64,000 bases of DNA from Ricordea florida (GCA_949710005.1 OX453276.1:21776849-21840848); one strand, 5' to 3'; positions 58,501 to 62,919 are shown, counted from the stretch's first letter. Notes: a model not told the origin generated them from the letters alone. Program-made: numbers and translations.

Positions 58501-59998
58501 TGGCTAATCCCCCGCGCGTGACCGGTCCAACGTTTTACGATATGGTACACGGGCCGGATTTTTTCCCCGCTGCAGCGATTTCCTATCTCTTTTCTTATTT
58601 TAAAAAGAAGACGTTAAAAAAAAAATGTTATTTACCAGTCTTGGTCGCTCCGTATTGGAAAAAAACTGTGCTCTTGGTCTTGACCGGTGTAAACTGAACA
58701 CCTCTTACCACTGCATGAGTCTTGTTAGTTTTGAAATGATTGATTTCACAATGGATACTGTTTATACTGTAAATAATGTCAGTTTTCTGTGTCAGTATTT
58801 TATCTAATGTTTTTATTACGCGGGATGCCGTAGGCGAGCGCGTCAAGGTTTCGGTCGAATTACTTTTTTTTTCATCGCAGCTACAAATTGCAATGTATTA
58901 AAGTTTCCTATATCCCGCGGGAGTCTCGAGAAAATTGTGCGATTTCATTGGCTCTCGAGAGAACTGAGCGATTTCATTGGCTCCAGTCCACGTTGGAATC
59001 ACGTGCAAGGGTAGGGTACGTAGGCCCCGGTGATTGTAATGAATTCATTAATGCTCGGTCAAACTAGCACCTCGCATGCTATTCACTTGCGGAGGTTAAA
59101 TAATTCTGTTATTTTTCTTGTTTGTTTGTTTGTTTGTTTTTATTGGGACTGTTTCAAAGATTTTGATAAGTGAGTTCTTACAGGACATACAGCTACATGA
59201 CATTTTTATACTGTGTTATGTAATTTTACAGCCAAGCTGATCCATTCTCTAACTGGTGCGCAGCAGTCGCTTTGTCTCATTGTCTAAAGGGGAACCTTAC
59301 ACAGAAAGAGCAACTTCTTAGAGTGCAGCTGGCCACAAGTGTTGGTGAGTAAATGATAGCCGTACTGCAATACAAACAGGCAGCATGACGAACCACTGTG
59401 TGACCTGTACGCGACTTGGTGACTTCACAATGACGACCAGTTGGCAGAGCACGTGAACATCGTGAGGGAGGTCGTTGATTCGAACCTCGGCCGGACCAGA
59501 AAAAATGAGCACAAGTAAATTTTTCAAAGGCTGAAAAATTTGCACGAGCATGTCGGGCGCGTGTACTTGCTATTACATTTGTAAATGATTAGACTTTCTG
59601 GTCTCTAGGATAAGGACGATAAACGGTAGGTCCCGTCTCGCAAACCTTGTTCGTTGTAACTTCGTGGGGCATTAAAGAACCCACACACTGTTCGCGAAGA
59701 GTGGGGAATGTAGAACCCGGTGTTGTCTTTAGGCCCTTGTAGAAATGCACTTGTAATTTTTTTTTTGTCGAGCGTTTCTTAAATGAGCCCCTGCCTCGAG
59801 AGATTGGGCGACCACTCCCCATGTTATCAACAATAAATAAATGATTGCAATTGCGTGATTGTTGATCAATTTACCATGATGTGGGGGATCATGTGGGGAC
59901 TCCTTTTGGTATATTATTTTGATCACACAGTCCTTTTCTTCTTACCAGGGAACCCTCCTGTGTCACTACTGCAGCAGTGTACCCAGACCCTTGTACAG
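10462..59998 (+). CDS. USO1: USO1/p115 general vesicular transport factor (N-terminal 497 codons, 21 exons, runs off window)
   Basis: Twenty-one exons with GT/AG borders and continuous phase encode the armadillo-like globular head of p115, the homodimeric Golgi tether that acts with Rab1, GM130/giantin and SNAREs in ER-Golgi traffic. Diagnostic stretches include [20 protein letters not shown] (exon 2), [10 protein letters not shown] (5), [11 protein letters not shown] (6), VSRLMDLL (8), LVRVLVSP (14), GIPADILTE (15), [11 protein letters not shown] (16), GQLLCGGLF (19) and [11 protein letters not shown] (21). The in-window part matches roughly the first half of the ~960-residue vertebrate protein. 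The remaining head and the C-terminal coiled coil lie past 64000. Introns 1, 7 and 8 are short, while intron 5 is 19.7 kb of transposons. No frameshift or stop was found in any exon. Confidence 0.95.
10601..10687 (+). CDS. USO1: USO1 exon 2 (residues 22-50)
   Basis: Acceptor TTCATTCAG, donor GTAAAG. Encodes [18 protein letters not shown] and [11 protein letters not shown], the most recognisable p115 N-terminal block. Confidence 0.95.
11310..12440 (-). mobile_element. Ty3/gypsy-type retroelement gag-protease remnant
   Basis: Degenerate minus-strand frames in USO1 intron 2. From right to left: a gag segment ([16 protein letters not shown], near 12320-12395); a zinc-knuckle region ([12 protein letters not shown] then CAKKGHF, about 12005-12095); and an aspartic protease start [10 protein letters not shown] (about 11800-11826). 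The order gag, knuckle, protease matches LTR retrotransposons. No LTRs, RT or integrase are readable, and stops and frameshifts break every segment. Confidence 0.68.
12441..13009. other. USO1 intron 2 stretch without recognised genes
   Basis: A (TC)n tract near 12411-12424 precedes it. The open frame at 12688-12912 has no recognisable family. It may belong to the decayed retroelement on its left. Confidence 0.4.
13010..14174. mobile_element. GTGACC-TIR repeat-array element, copy A
   Basis: Left end GTGACCTTCCATGG... CACTAATGC and right end (complement) GTGACCTTGCATGG... CACTAAC match over about 32 bp. Flanks are AATC and AATT, compatible with a 4-bp target duplication. The right third (about 13930-14100) is a degenerate array of an 18-20-bp unit, CTAACGGATAATGCTAATG. 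The centre is unique and noncoding. It lies in USO1 intron 2. Confidence 0.75.
14713..14777 (+). CDS. USO1: USO1 exon 3 (residues 51-71)
   Basis: Acceptor TTACTTTTAG, donor GTAGGT. Encodes [20 protein letters not shown], in line with p115 (RLEVG-QAM). Confidence 0.92.
14778..15949. other. USO1 intron 3, left part
   Basis: No exon or element recognised. The open frame at 15662-15916 is A/T-driven and unplaced. Confidence 0.45.
15950..16250 (-). mobile_element. tRNA-derived SINE
   Basis: On minus, the head reads GGTTAGCTCAGTTGGTAGAG (A box) and GGTTCAAACCCCGG (B box), a tRNA-like head. A tail of about 200 bp follows, containing GATAAACCGTAGGCCCCGTC and AAAGAACCCATG. The same tail recurs at 59600-59720, so this is a SINE rather than a tRNA gene. 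It sits antisense in USO1 intron 3. Confidence 0.8.
16456..16602. mobile_element. 147-bp palindromic MITE-like hairpin
   Basis: Left arm ATCTCTTATTAGATGTTTTG... GAGTATTTTTAC and right arm GTAAAAATACTC... CAAAACATCTAATAAGAT are near-perfect complements over about 65 bp with a short loop (CCCATGGGC). No coding capacity. Confidence 0.75.
16603..17973. other. USO1 intron 3, right part
   Basis: No gene or transposon recognised. A T-tract lies at about 17748-17765. Confidence 0.45.
17974..18047 (+). CDS. USO1: USO1 exon 4 (residues 72-96)
   Basis: Acceptor TTTTTTCCCTAG, donor GTAAGA. Encodes [20 protein letters not shown], an armadillo-type helix pair. Confidence 0.92.
18296..18735 (-). mobile_element. 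LINE ORF2 carboxy-terminal remnant
   Basis: Minus-strand frames (with frameshifts) read like the end of a LINE reverse transcriptase protein, including ERWNALPA near 18525, the conserved W-N-x-L-P motif. The element ends in a short ATTGTATTGTAT-like tail near 18296. 5'-truncated, in USO1 intron 4. Confidence 0.5.
19441..19760 (+). repeat. GTGACC-TIR repeat-array element, copy C (one end only)
   Basis: Begins GTGACCCGGAAGGGGAAAGC... GACACCAAC, matching the other family ends, then runs into about 250 bp of degenerate GTTAAACGG words (AAACGGTT, TTAAACGG). No matching right end was found before copy B starts at 20256, so this copy is truncated. The open frame across it is repeat-driven. Confidence 0.6.
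20256..22643. mobile_element. GTGACC-TIR repeat-array element, copy B
   Basis: A 2388-bp element. Left end GTGACCCTCCACGGGAAAAC... CACTAACG and right end (complement) GTGACCCTCCACGGGAAAAC... CACTAGCG agree for about 50 bp and run on into TTTAACGGGTAA-type sequence. ACAT flanks both sides (20252-20255 and 22644-22647). Arrays of CCGTTAG words occupy about 20320-20620 and 22260-22620 in the same orientation. The middle 1.6 kb is unique, without a recognisable transposase. It lies in USO1 intron 4. Confidence 0.85.
22644..23318. other. USO1 intron 4 stretch without recognised genes
   Basis: No exon, repeat or transposon protein recognised. Confidence 0.4.
23319..23470. repeat. 51-bp tandem repeat, about three copies
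   Basis: The unit begins CCTCGTTCTATAATCCATGT and ends with ACACATGA-type sequence. Because 51 is divisible by three, the minus strand is open across it with a 17-residue repeat (HMDYRTRN). Confidence 0.8.
23474..23881 (-). CDS. Unrecognised 135-codon open frame
   Basis: A basic, polar product with no motif I recognise, no signal peptide and no membrane segment. It starts at ATG 23881 and lies antisense in USO1 intron 4. It could be a chance frame or part of an old insertion. It is listed because it is long and of balanced composition for this AT-rich intron. Confidence 0.2.
   Translation of the reverse strand: MSKSMANMLKTNGVIFSTLKHTDPQTVRGRLTLKDGVCNERIFRNGSSRELKIAKESNDLANVSLESNQKSNELPVNRKCGQSDRRAFADKDKVPRDETRGNDNKDATLETRTLVPLAFQSCSPVVGKKRNFRRV
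23882..24778. other. USO1 intron 4 stretch without recognised genes
   Basis: Nothing recognised. The minus open frame 24282-24512 has no clear family. Confidence 0.4.
24779..24880. repeat. Short TTAAACGGATAAG array fragment
   Basis: About 100 bp of words such as TTTAAACGG and TTAAACGGATAAG, like the interior of the GTGACC-TIR family copies. No terminal repeat is attached. Confidence 0.45.
24880..25240 (-). mobile_element. LINE reverse transcriptase fragment
   Basis: Minus frames give [12 protein letters not shown], then [18 protein letters not shown] and [16 protein letters not shown]. This is the region just before and into RT motifs in CR1/L2-like LINEs. Frameshifted and truncated at both ends. 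It ends 150 bp before USO1 exon 5. Confidence 0.75.
25392..25507 (+). CDS. USO1: USO1 exon 5 (residues 97-135)
   Basis: Acceptor TTTTCTTTCAG, donor GTACTA. Encodes an acidic/polar linker and [19 protein letters not shown], strongly conserved in p115. Confidence 0.95.
25531..26998. mobile_element. GTGACC-TIR repeat-array element, copy D
   Basis: Ends GTGACAATGAAAGGCAAAAC... GACACTAACAG and (complement) GTGAAAGGCAAAACGGACAC... TAACAG are a matching pair but diverged from copies A and B. Both sides run into arrays of GAACGGATAA/GAACAGAT words (about 25580-25890 and 26720-26960), so this copy's array word differs from the other copies. No target duplication is clear. The centre is unique, with no transposase. 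It lies in USO1 intron 5, 23 bp past exon 5. Confidence 0.8.
27297..27542 (+). CDS. THAP zinc-finger domain (transposase N-terminus)
   Basis: Eighty-one codons starting at ATG 27297. The C2CH signature is visible: CAVWGC (C-x4-C) at residues 6-11, a tryptophan in KTWREAW, and CEKHF near residue 69. THAP domains bind DNA in P-element transposases and in THAP proteins derived from them. It stops after the domain, with no catalytic part following, so it is an isolated exon or a truncated gene. Confidence 0.8.
   Translation: MPSENCAVWGCGSCRRTKGLGIFKLPAANDPKHKTWREAWLGEITKTREKNAKFQTLIDNDTVFTCEKHFKSEGQEKYFEI
28491..29518 (-). pseudogene. C2H2-finger passenger-type protein, main exon (frameshifted)
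   Basis: Acceptor CCACTGTAG precedes [20 protein letters not shown] and the rest of one C2H2 finger (CxxC ... HxxxxH). About 90 codons follow up to a frame change near 29155. The second half is a 216-codon frame with the block [19 protein letters not shown] and ends at 28491. The protein looks like a lineage-specific family associated with transposons. I cannot assign a reaction. The frame change near 29155 makes this copy a likely pseudogene. Confidence 0.6.
29617..30203. mobile_element. Nested inverted-repeat element (~590 bp)
   Basis: Left end ATCATCGGCCATCCCCTGGG... ACCCCGGGCA and right end its complement (TGCCCGGGGT... CCCAGGGGATGGCCGATGAT) form inverted repeats of about 40 bp. It lies inside the intron of the passenger gene of the P-like element, so it inserted later. 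It has no recognisable coding sequence. Confidence 0.65.
30293..30394 (-). pseudogene. Putative first exon of the passenger gene
   Basis: From ATG 30394 the minus strand reads [20 protein letters not shown] and [10 protein letters not shown], then an in-frame TAA right at a GTAAGT donor. The acidic leader is followed by a nested insertion and then the zinc-finger exon. The stop at the exon edge suggests damage. Confidence 0.45.
30690..31117 (+). pseudogene. pogo/Tigger-like transposase 3' end
   Basis: Plus-strand frames read [19 protein letters not shown], then after a one-base shift near 31049 [19 protein letters not shown] and stop. This is the usual carboxy end of CENP-B-like pogo transposases. 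Upstream, CGTAAAGACTCGTGTAAAAG and GCCGCCCCTTTTTG resemble a terminal repeat of such elements. The catalytic triad region is lost. Confidence 0.6.
32517..32834 (-). CDS. Unknown conserved-looking protein, second half (Polinton-like block)
   Basis: 105 codons with [20 protein letters not shown] and [18 protein letters not shown]. Glycine/aromatic-rich, beta-type composition compatible with a capsid-associated protein. Not recognised. It overlaps the first half by 4 nt in a different frame. Confidence 0.4.
   Translation of the reverse strand: MSQFHVNFIKWDGGREVDYIGWSGHGGKPNTIFSPEPSIVDFVDMTPSPDRAALYRDLRLPMPFSNTLQVTSTSTNWCNEFGLGSGPDFRWTGVETMNYILCINP
32831..33157 (-). CDS. Unknown conserved-looking protein, first half (Polinton-like block)
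   Basis: 108 codons including [20 protein letters not shown]. It ends where the next frame (32834-32517) begins in another register, so the two are probably halves of one broken gene. The role may be structural; this is inference from the neighbours only. Confidence 0.4.
   Translation of the reverse strand: MQKGTTDDGREHVPLIYMRPIKPNVAIGNSTSTDNKLAETSLGGNASPTPPNGELLVEAKEIYTEDIRSKIISCLPDAGRTGDSSTHLNHILLEFMKFKAKYPRATTV
33240..33600 (+). mobile_element. LINE 3' UTR insertion with (TTG)n tail
   Basis: A noncoding segment ending AAATAAAGATTGTTGTTGTT. The pyrimidine-rich run, AATAAA-like signal and TTG tail are typical of a 5'-truncated LINE 3' end. It interrupts the Polinton-like block on the opposite strand. 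Confidence 0.45.
33696..34058 (-). CDS. Unknown protein of the Polinton-like block
   Basis: 120 codons, mainly charged and helical ([19 protein letters not shown]), with a hydrophobic carboxy segment ([19 protein letters not shown]). It could be a membrane-anchored virion component. Not recognised by family. Confidence 0.4.
   Translation of the reverse strand: MVELSYQAKSPAGQKKDRESIRHDKALEAYHKEYAEYQKRGQTLLDWYMQQQGCQEQASENLCYTDRAFELYSSVHSNYTLGKQPQFYDYYKSSDLQKMGEMAYVGGGILPLGYVAIRWL
34991..35275 (-). pseudogene. LINE reverse transcriptase fragment
   Basis: Carries [18 protein letters not shown] (RT motif with the first aspartate), [11 protein letters not shown] and [13 protein letters not shown]. 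The YVDD block follows in another frame, so a frameshift separates them. Confidence 0.75.
36000..36569 (-). pseudogene. LINE endonuclease domain, distal part
   Basis: A 189-codon open frame with [14 protein letters not shown] (APE-type catalytic block), then [12 protein letters not shown] (the catalytic SDH). It continues into the linker before RT. The frame before 36569 is interrupted. Confidence 0.75.
37114..37344 (-). CDS. Short frame with N-terminal membrane segment (Polinton-like block)
   Basis: Residues 5-25 are hydrophobic ([19 protein letters not shown]), followed by a polar acidic part. It abuts the LINE insertion on its downstream side and may be cut by it. No family recognised. 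Confidence 0.3.
   Translation of the reverse strand: MQNCPVFLSCALISYLYLCLLICVSFNSTTRPKINSADSEDVLNLTNIVSGQDVFENGVSISFTSGTKTATSMIKT
37359..37613 (-). CDS. Small glycine/alanine membrane-type protein of the Polinton-like block
   Basis: Eighty-four codons with a hydrophobic mid-segment ([17 protein letters not shown]) and another ([12 protein letters not shown]) near the end. Function unknown. Listed because it lies on the same strand and close to the ATPase, with good composition. Confidence 0.4.
   Translation of the reverse strand: MYRESMTSEQNNLLNTMMDASVLEGLSAGVGYVVDYVGKRVIHELFLRDPSSSVTNYAKMVVVLAAGKALKDYLETQEILPTSI
38829..39287 (-). pseudogene. A32-like (FtsK/HerA) packaging ATPase fragment
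   Basis: The Walker A motif GPTNCGKT sits near residue 39, a Walker B-like LIILDDCAV about 80 residues later, and a sensor-type tail [12 protein letters not shown] at the end. Downstream frames continue the family after a break. This class pumps DNA into capsids in adenovirus-like, Polinton and giant-virus lineages. The start has no ATG in frame and the end is frame-broken, so this copy is not functional. Confidence 0.75.
39256..39714 (-). pseudogene. Capsid-protein-like carboxy-terminal fragment
   Basis: About 150 codons overlapping the ATPase frame by 32 nt. The pieces [30 protein letters not shown] and a [10 protein letters not shown] end resemble the distal part of Polinton-type double jelly-roll capsid proteins. 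The assignment rests on pattern resemblance and the ATPase neighbour. The N-terminal half is missing. Confidence 0.45.
39721..40059. other. USO1 intron 5 stretch without recognised genes
   Basis: Nothing recognised between the Polinton-like block and the piggyBac remnant. Confidence 0.4.
40060..40420 (-). pseudogene. piggyBac-like transposase remnant (minus)
   Basis: Minus frames read [20 protein letters not shown], resembling the piggyBac block before the catalytic aspartates. After a gap and frameshifts, a cysteine-bearing carboxy segment follows (CKKEALC, CNVALLC), like the terminal zinc-finger domain. The catalytic middle is deleted. Confidence 0.5.
40768..41616 (+). mobile_element. PIF/Harbinger element, internally deleted
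   Basis: Ends GGCCTGGTTCACACTTGTGA and (complement) AGCCTGGTTCACACTAGGGA are inverted repeats, both running on into CATAATGACATAAT. TAA flanks both ends (40765-40767 and 41617-41619), the usual 3-bp duplication of this superfamily. A short frame from ATG 40868 ends [20 protein letters not shown], like the N-terminus of Harbinger transposases. The DDE core is missing. Confidence 0.82.
41640..41930 (+). mobile_element. LINE ORF2 carboxy-terminal remnant (plus)
   Basis: The frame at 41709-41909 reads [20 protein letters not shown], then [20 protein letters not shown], the usual distal LINE RT tail before W-x-S-L. 5'-truncated. Confidence 0.65.
41987..43515 (+). mobile_element. piggyBac-like element with decayed transposase
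   Basis: The left end follows a TTAA (41983-41986) and begins CCCTTTGGTTCGC, as piggyBac ends do. Transposase pieces are [20 protein letters not shown] and [19 protein letters not shown] (from about 42385), [20 protein letters not shown] with [13 protein letters not shown], and a carboxy cysteine block with CCMCKDC (43280-43310). Deletions and shifts remove parts of the core. A right end with TTAA was not found. Confidence 0.72.
43807..44490 (+). mobile_element. Inverted-end element with Crypton-like first exon, copy 1
   Basis: The left end has TTTAGTATATACTAAAA and the right end a palindromic block (ATTCACC... GGTGAATAATTGTTAA). ATG 43925 to 44035 reads [20 protein letters not shown] followed by a GTAATG donor. 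It matches the exon in the copy at 50109-50537. The exon resembles the N-terminal core-binding part of Crypton-type tyrosine recombinase genes, but the catalytic part is absent. Confidence 0.55.
44491..45185. other. USO1 intron 5, last stretch
   Basis: No gene or element recognised before exon 6. Confidence 0.4.
45186..45250 (+). CDS. USO1: USO1 exon 6 (residues 136-156)
   Basis: Acceptor CTGTGTGCAG, donor GTATGA. Encodes [20 protein letters not shown]. It is separated from exon 5 by the transposon-filled 19.7-kb intron. Confidence 0.93.
45389..47348 (+). mobile_element. Near-intact LINE ORF2 (CR1/L2-like), 5'-truncated
   Basis: Sense insertion in USO1 intron 6. The sequence opens at [14 protein letters not shown], shifts frame once near 45463, then stays open to 47160 (about 560 codons). 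RT motifs are [34 protein letters not shown] and IYADDLQIY. The carboxy end has [11 protein letters not shown]. An AAATAAAG-like signal and an (ATGT)n tail close it near 47348. The endonuclease is missing. Its clean frame suggests a relatively recent insertion. Confidence 0.88.
45463..47160 (+). pseudogene. LINE reverse transcriptase open frame
   Basis: Encodes the RT of the element above. YADD is the polymerase active site, and the fingers contain LSKAFD. No RNase H follows, as in CR1/L2-like elements. No start codon belongs to it: the N-terminal part was lost when reverse transcription stopped early. Confidence 0.85.
47349..48065. other. USO1 intron 6, right part
   Basis: No gene or element recognised. 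Confidence 0.4.
48066..48103 (+). CDS. USO1: USO1 exon 7 (residues 157-169)
   Basis: Acceptor TTTGTTTCAG, donor GTAAGA, 38 nt. Encodes [13 protein letters not shown]. Confidence 0.9.
48408..48463 (+). CDS. USO1: USO1 exon 8 (residues 170-188)
   Basis: Acceptor GGTTGACAG, donor GTAATA. Encodes [19 protein letters not shown], near-identical in kind to vertebrate p115. Confidence 0.94.
48661..48708 (+). CDS. USO1: USO1 exon 9 (residues 189-204)
   Basis: Acceptor TTTTTCCATAG, donor GTACTG. Encodes [16 protein letters not shown]. Confidence 0.93.
49136..49620. repeat. 44-bp minisatellite, about 11 copies
   Basis: The unit contains TAGAATGCATCTTACCATAG and CCTATAATACGGTATTTTAC. It lies in USO1 intron 9. 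Copies differ by one to three bases, and the first ones carry AACACAG in place of CCATAG. Confidence 0.92.
49746..49818 (+). CDS. USO1: USO1 exon 10 (residues 205-228)
   Basis: Acceptor CCCATTAG, donor GTGAGT. Encodes [20 protein letters not shown] and CSDG. Confidence 0.94.
50109..50537 (-). mobile_element. Inverted-end element with Crypton-like first exon, copy 2
   Basis: Reverse-orientation relative of the copy at 43807. The minus frame from ATG 50416 reads [20 protein letters not shown], then [18 protein letters not shown]. The right end has TTTTAGTATATACTAA, and the left has ACAACTATTCACC with a hairpin of GGTGGATATTTACC. It lies in USO1 intron 10. Confidence 0.55.
50538..50855. mobile_element. 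Related palindromic nonautonomous element, copy 3
   Basis: Starts next to the TATATACTAA end of copy 2. It has AGTATAAATAC(T/A)CAGGTGATTAT-type inverted sequence, and ends with the hairpin GGTGAATATTCACC and TTCGGCGAATAATTGTTAA. No coding sequence. Confidence 0.5.
51331..51415 (+). CDS. USO1: USO1 exon 11 (residues 229-256)
   Basis: Acceptor TTCTCTACAG, donor GTAATT. Encodes [18 protein letters not shown] and NQNFFREG, the conserved [12 protein letters not shown] core. Confidence 0.95.
51440..51940. repeat. Degenerate TAACGG-word array in USO1 intron 11
   Basis: Begins 25 bp after exon 11. Words such as GCTAACGGCT, CTAACGGAC and GCTAACGCC recur about 25 times with diverged spacers. It is similar in kind to the interiors of the GTGACC-TIR elements, but a pair of terminal repeats was not found. 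Confidence 0.6.
52188..52283. mobile_element. 96-bp hairpin MITE
   Basis: Arms ACCCTTTCACTCCCAAG (52188-52204) and CTTGGGAGTGAAAGGGT (52267-52283) are perfect complements around a short unique loop. It lies in USO1 intron 11. Just after it is a three-copy tandem repeat of AAGGGAGATAGTTTTTT (about 52290-52345). Confidence 0.7.
52725..52789 (+). CDS. USO1: USO1 exon 12 (residues 257-278)
   Basis: Acceptor TCTTTTGCAG, donor GTACGT. Encodes [20 protein letters not shown]. Confidence 0.9.
53135..53193 (+). CDS. USO1: USO1 exon 13 (residues 279-298)
   Basis: Acceptor TTTTATGCAG, donor GTACGA. Encodes [20 protein letters not shown]. Confidence 0.92.
53494..53569 (+). CDS. USO1: USO1 exon 14 (residues 299-323)
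   Basis: Acceptor GTCAATCCAG, donor GTGAGT. Encodes [20 protein letters not shown]. Confidence 0.95.
53570..54797. other. USO1 intron 14
   Basis: No gene or element recognised. AT-rich. Confidence 0.4.
54798..54862 (+). CDS. USO1: USO1 exon 15 (residues 324-345)
   Basis: Acceptor TGGTTGCAG, donor GTACTA. Encodes [20 protein letters not shown] then TE. Confidence 0.95.
55386..55474 (+). CDS. USO1: USO1 exon 16 (residues 346-374)
   Basis: Acceptor ACACCTGTCAG, donor GTATGT. Encodes [20 protein letters not shown] and QVNAPSSPP. Confidence 0.95.
55777..55861 (+). CDS. USO1: USO1 exon 17 (residues 375-403)
   Basis: Acceptor TTTTTTTCAG, donor GTAAGT. Encodes [20 protein letters not shown] and CSVLYCFQ. 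Confidence 0.95.
56261..56333 (+). CDS. USO1: USO1 exon 18 (residues 404-427)
   Basis: Acceptor GTTTATTCAG, donor GTATGT. Encodes [20 protein letters not shown]. Confidence 0.95.
56604..56649 (+). CDS. USO1: USO1 exon 19 (residues 428-442)
   Basis: Acceptor TTCCTTCGCAG, donor GTAAGT, 46 nt. Encodes [15 protein letters not shown]. Confidence 0.94.
56650..59231. other. USO1 intron 19
   Basis: No clear transposon protein. Near 58920-58990 the phrase GCGATTTCATTGGCT occurs twice next to CTCGAGA palindromes, and a (GTTT)n run lies near 59125. The open frame at 57827-58189 starts at a GTG and is not recognised. Confidence 0.4.
59232..59344 (+). CDS. USO1: USO1 exon 20 (residues 443-480)
   Basis: Acceptor GTAATTTTACAG, donor GTGAGT. 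Encodes [19 protein letters not shown] then [15 protein letters not shown]. Confidence 0.95.
59425..59735 (+). mobile_element. tRNA-derived SINE (second copy)
   Basis: The head has AGTTGGCAGAGCACG and GATTCGAACCTCGGCC (B box). The tail has GATAAACGGTAGGTCCCGTC and TTAAAGAACCCACACACTG, the same tail as the SINE at 15950-16250 on the other strand. It lies in USO1 intron 20. Confidence 0.78.
59949..59998 (+). CDS. USO1: USO1 exon 21 (residues 481-497), last in window
   Basis: Acceptor TTCTTACCAG, donor GTAATT. Encodes [17 protein letters not shown]. No following exon was recognised up to 64000. Confidence 0.94.
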
Positions 59999-60401
59999 GT
60001 AATTGATCGTGCGTCATGTGTTAACCCAAGGTTAGCACTTATTCGCATAGTAAAAGAGAATTGAGTCAGCAATGGTAACATCCTCTGGCTCCTCTATCAA
60101 GAGGCGGAAGTAGAGTTTAAACGAACGTAAGTCATTTAAAATTAAACAGAAACAACGAAACCTGACCAAGGTTTGGTTTTCCTTTTACGTATCATCTGAC
60201 AACCTAAACATCTGCTAGACTTCTGTCGCTGACTGCAAGTCTTCATGTTTCCGAAGTCAAATTCTACGCCTTGTTTTACTGCAGAAAATTGTCAAGCATC
60301 TGCGGCGAATTATTTTCCCCTCTTTATGATTCACACACTATCCTGTTTTGGTGTTTGTTATTACTGCGTTGCGATCGGTGAACTTCGTGCTCCAAGAATA
60401 G

Positions 60402-62352
60402 GAACTTTAAGCAAATCGCTACGGCGACCTCTACTACGGCGGTCGCAGATGCGGAGTCCTGGGCAGAGTACGTCACTGTAGCCCGCCATATTTCAACTTT
60501 AAGTGACTACGGCGTTTCCTTCTCACTTGTTTTCGCTGTTATGACCTCCTTTACAAAAGCGAGAGGTTTCATCTTAAATTAAATCCTTTTTCTTAATTGC
60601 AATTTCCTTCTTTCCTTTTTTTCTTTGGTATGGTCCTGTTCTGGTCCGAAAATGATCCCGTACACCTGTACGGGTCCGCAAATGATCGCAGGACCGTAAA
60701 TAATCTTGTACCGCAAATGATCCGCTAATTGGACCGCAAGTGATCCCGGCCCGCAAATGATCCCGGCCCGCAAATGACCCGAGCTGCAAAATAGGAATGG
60801 CATTGATTGATATGTAAACACGTCAGTTATCATTTTATAAGAAATATTATATAGCTGATTTTTTTTTCGTTTTTAGCGGAAAATCTTGCGCCTGTCGAGT
60901 AACACACCCCGTTTTAAATGTCAAAGATTTTGTTGATTTCAGAGCCTTTTGTTTAGTACGGTAATTTTCTTAATTAAGACACTAGTCTTGTTGTGATCGT
61001 GGGCTGCGAATCATCTGTTTATTATGTAGAACGTTGGAGAACATGTTTAATCGAATTTCATTTATGGCCTTAGTGGGCCATGAAGCTGAGCTCATTACCA
61101 TAACCTGCAGCCAATAGCATCTTAGAATTCCCAACTAACAATTGTCCAGGAATTGAAGCAGGAGTACGGCGAGGGAAAAATAACTGAAGAAATTTGCTCC
61201 AGATGTGGAAGGCAGTTCGAGTGTTTCTCACAGTGTGTTTCAGAGCGGTGAAGGTTTATTCAGACAACAGCGTTTTTTTGCAACAGTTTTCTACTGGAGG
61301 AATTTTAGTTTGGTACTTGAGCTGAGGACGCACATGGCAACGAAAAAGCAGCGCTGCATACGTTCGATTGTTATCTAAAACTTTAAGTTCTTGTTATTGT
61401 TGTTGCCGTTATTATCAGGCGTATGACTTTCATGGACTGATAAAATTTGATTTGAAGTTACCGAACACCAAAATAGCAATGTTTAGCTGAGGAGAGATAC
61501 AAGACGTATGTTGCGTTATAACAAGAAAATCTGTTAAAGGGAATCGGTTGCAAAGAAAGCAAAACTTCTGGCCTGCAGCAACTGTATTCAACAACAGAAT
61601 TCAATTGTGGTCAAGTAAGAAAAAGGCCAATTTAAATATTTCATTCGCCAAAAAAATTGTTACGAATAAAATAAGCCTGTTCTCAGTCGGCACAGAAAAG
61701 ACAAACGTACTTTAAAATATCCACTTGGGGGCAAATGTTTCGTGAATTCCCCCTCGGATAGCTTCTCCAGACAACTTCACGGCAAACGCGATCTCCAAAC
61801 AACTCCAGACTACTTCCGAGCGTACGTATGTACATTTGAAGATCGGAGCAAGTGATTTTTTCATATGTACCGTATTCATAACGAATCAACAAATTCAAAG
61901 ATTTTGATATTCTATCCTTTTTAAGCAACCTTCAGTGACATTTAGCTTCATTGCCGACAGTCATACTTACGGTTTTCGTCTGGCCTTCGTTTTCTCCGGC
62001 AGTTTTACCGCACCCATGGCACACTCGAATCACACACTGTTGCGGATCGAAATCTCAAACTGAGAAAACGCAGGGAAACGTATTTACTGGAAAACTAGAA
62101 GCCTCATATACTTTCTTGATAATGTGAAAAACAATCTATGGTAGTTTTTAAGACCAGTGATTGGAAAAAATAGGAGAAAAGTTTACTTTTACACTCACGC
62201 AGTAGCGACTACAGTGGAAGACAGGTTTTCACGTTGTAGGATTTTGCGCTACGGCGAAAGGTCATTTCCAAGCATGCGCACTGCGTCATTTCTGGGCTTT
62301 TTTACTTCCGCCCGCCGTAGTAGATCTCGCCGTAGCGATTTGCTTAAAGTTC
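60402..62352. mobile_element. TIR element of ~1.95 kb
   Basis: Inverted ends GAACTTTAAGCAAATCGCTA then CGGCGA and CTACTACGGCGG occur at 60402-60443 and, inverted, at 62312-62352. The interior includes a degenerate repeat of CCGCAAATGATCC words at about 60660-60780 and no recognisable transposase. It lies in USO1 intron 21. Confidence 0.65.
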
Positions 62353-62618
62353 TGCATACAGTAATTGGGTACTCGTTGTCGTCCTAAAGAACAGTTTCGA
62401 GGACGTACAGAGGGCGCCTTTCCAAGTACAAAAATGTCTTGCTTACTCCAAATAAGAATTTGATTGCCGATCTCAAATAACTTGGTGTACTATGTGCATT
62501 TGTTATTTTTTGCCGGCATCTGTCAGGTTATACACATGGAGACCTGAATGAGATGTTTATATTGCCCTGGATAGCATATGATGTATAGCTCAAACACGTA
62601 TGGAACGCCAAATGTTTC

Positions 62619-62827
62619 AAAACTACTTATGCGCCGCCAATAAAACTTCTGTTAATATATATATATATGACTTCTTACAACATATATAAAAACTACTTAT
62701 GCGCCGCCAATAAAACTTCTGTTAATACATATATAAGACTTCTTACAACATATATAAAAACTACTTATGCGCCGCCAATAAAACTTCTGTTAATATATAT
62801 ATAAGACTTCTTACAACATATATAAAA
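62619..62827. repeat. ~69-bp tandem repeat, three copies
   Basis: The unit begins AAAACTACTTATGCGCCGCC and ends ACTTCTTACAACATATAT. Copies differ mainly in the length of a TA run. Confidence 0.85.
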
Positions 62828-62919
62828 GACATAGGTCTTAAAACAAAAGTTTCGACTAAAGACTTGTTTACAAATATATAAGACATCTATCTATCTATAA
62901 ACTTGGTTTCGAGAGTATT

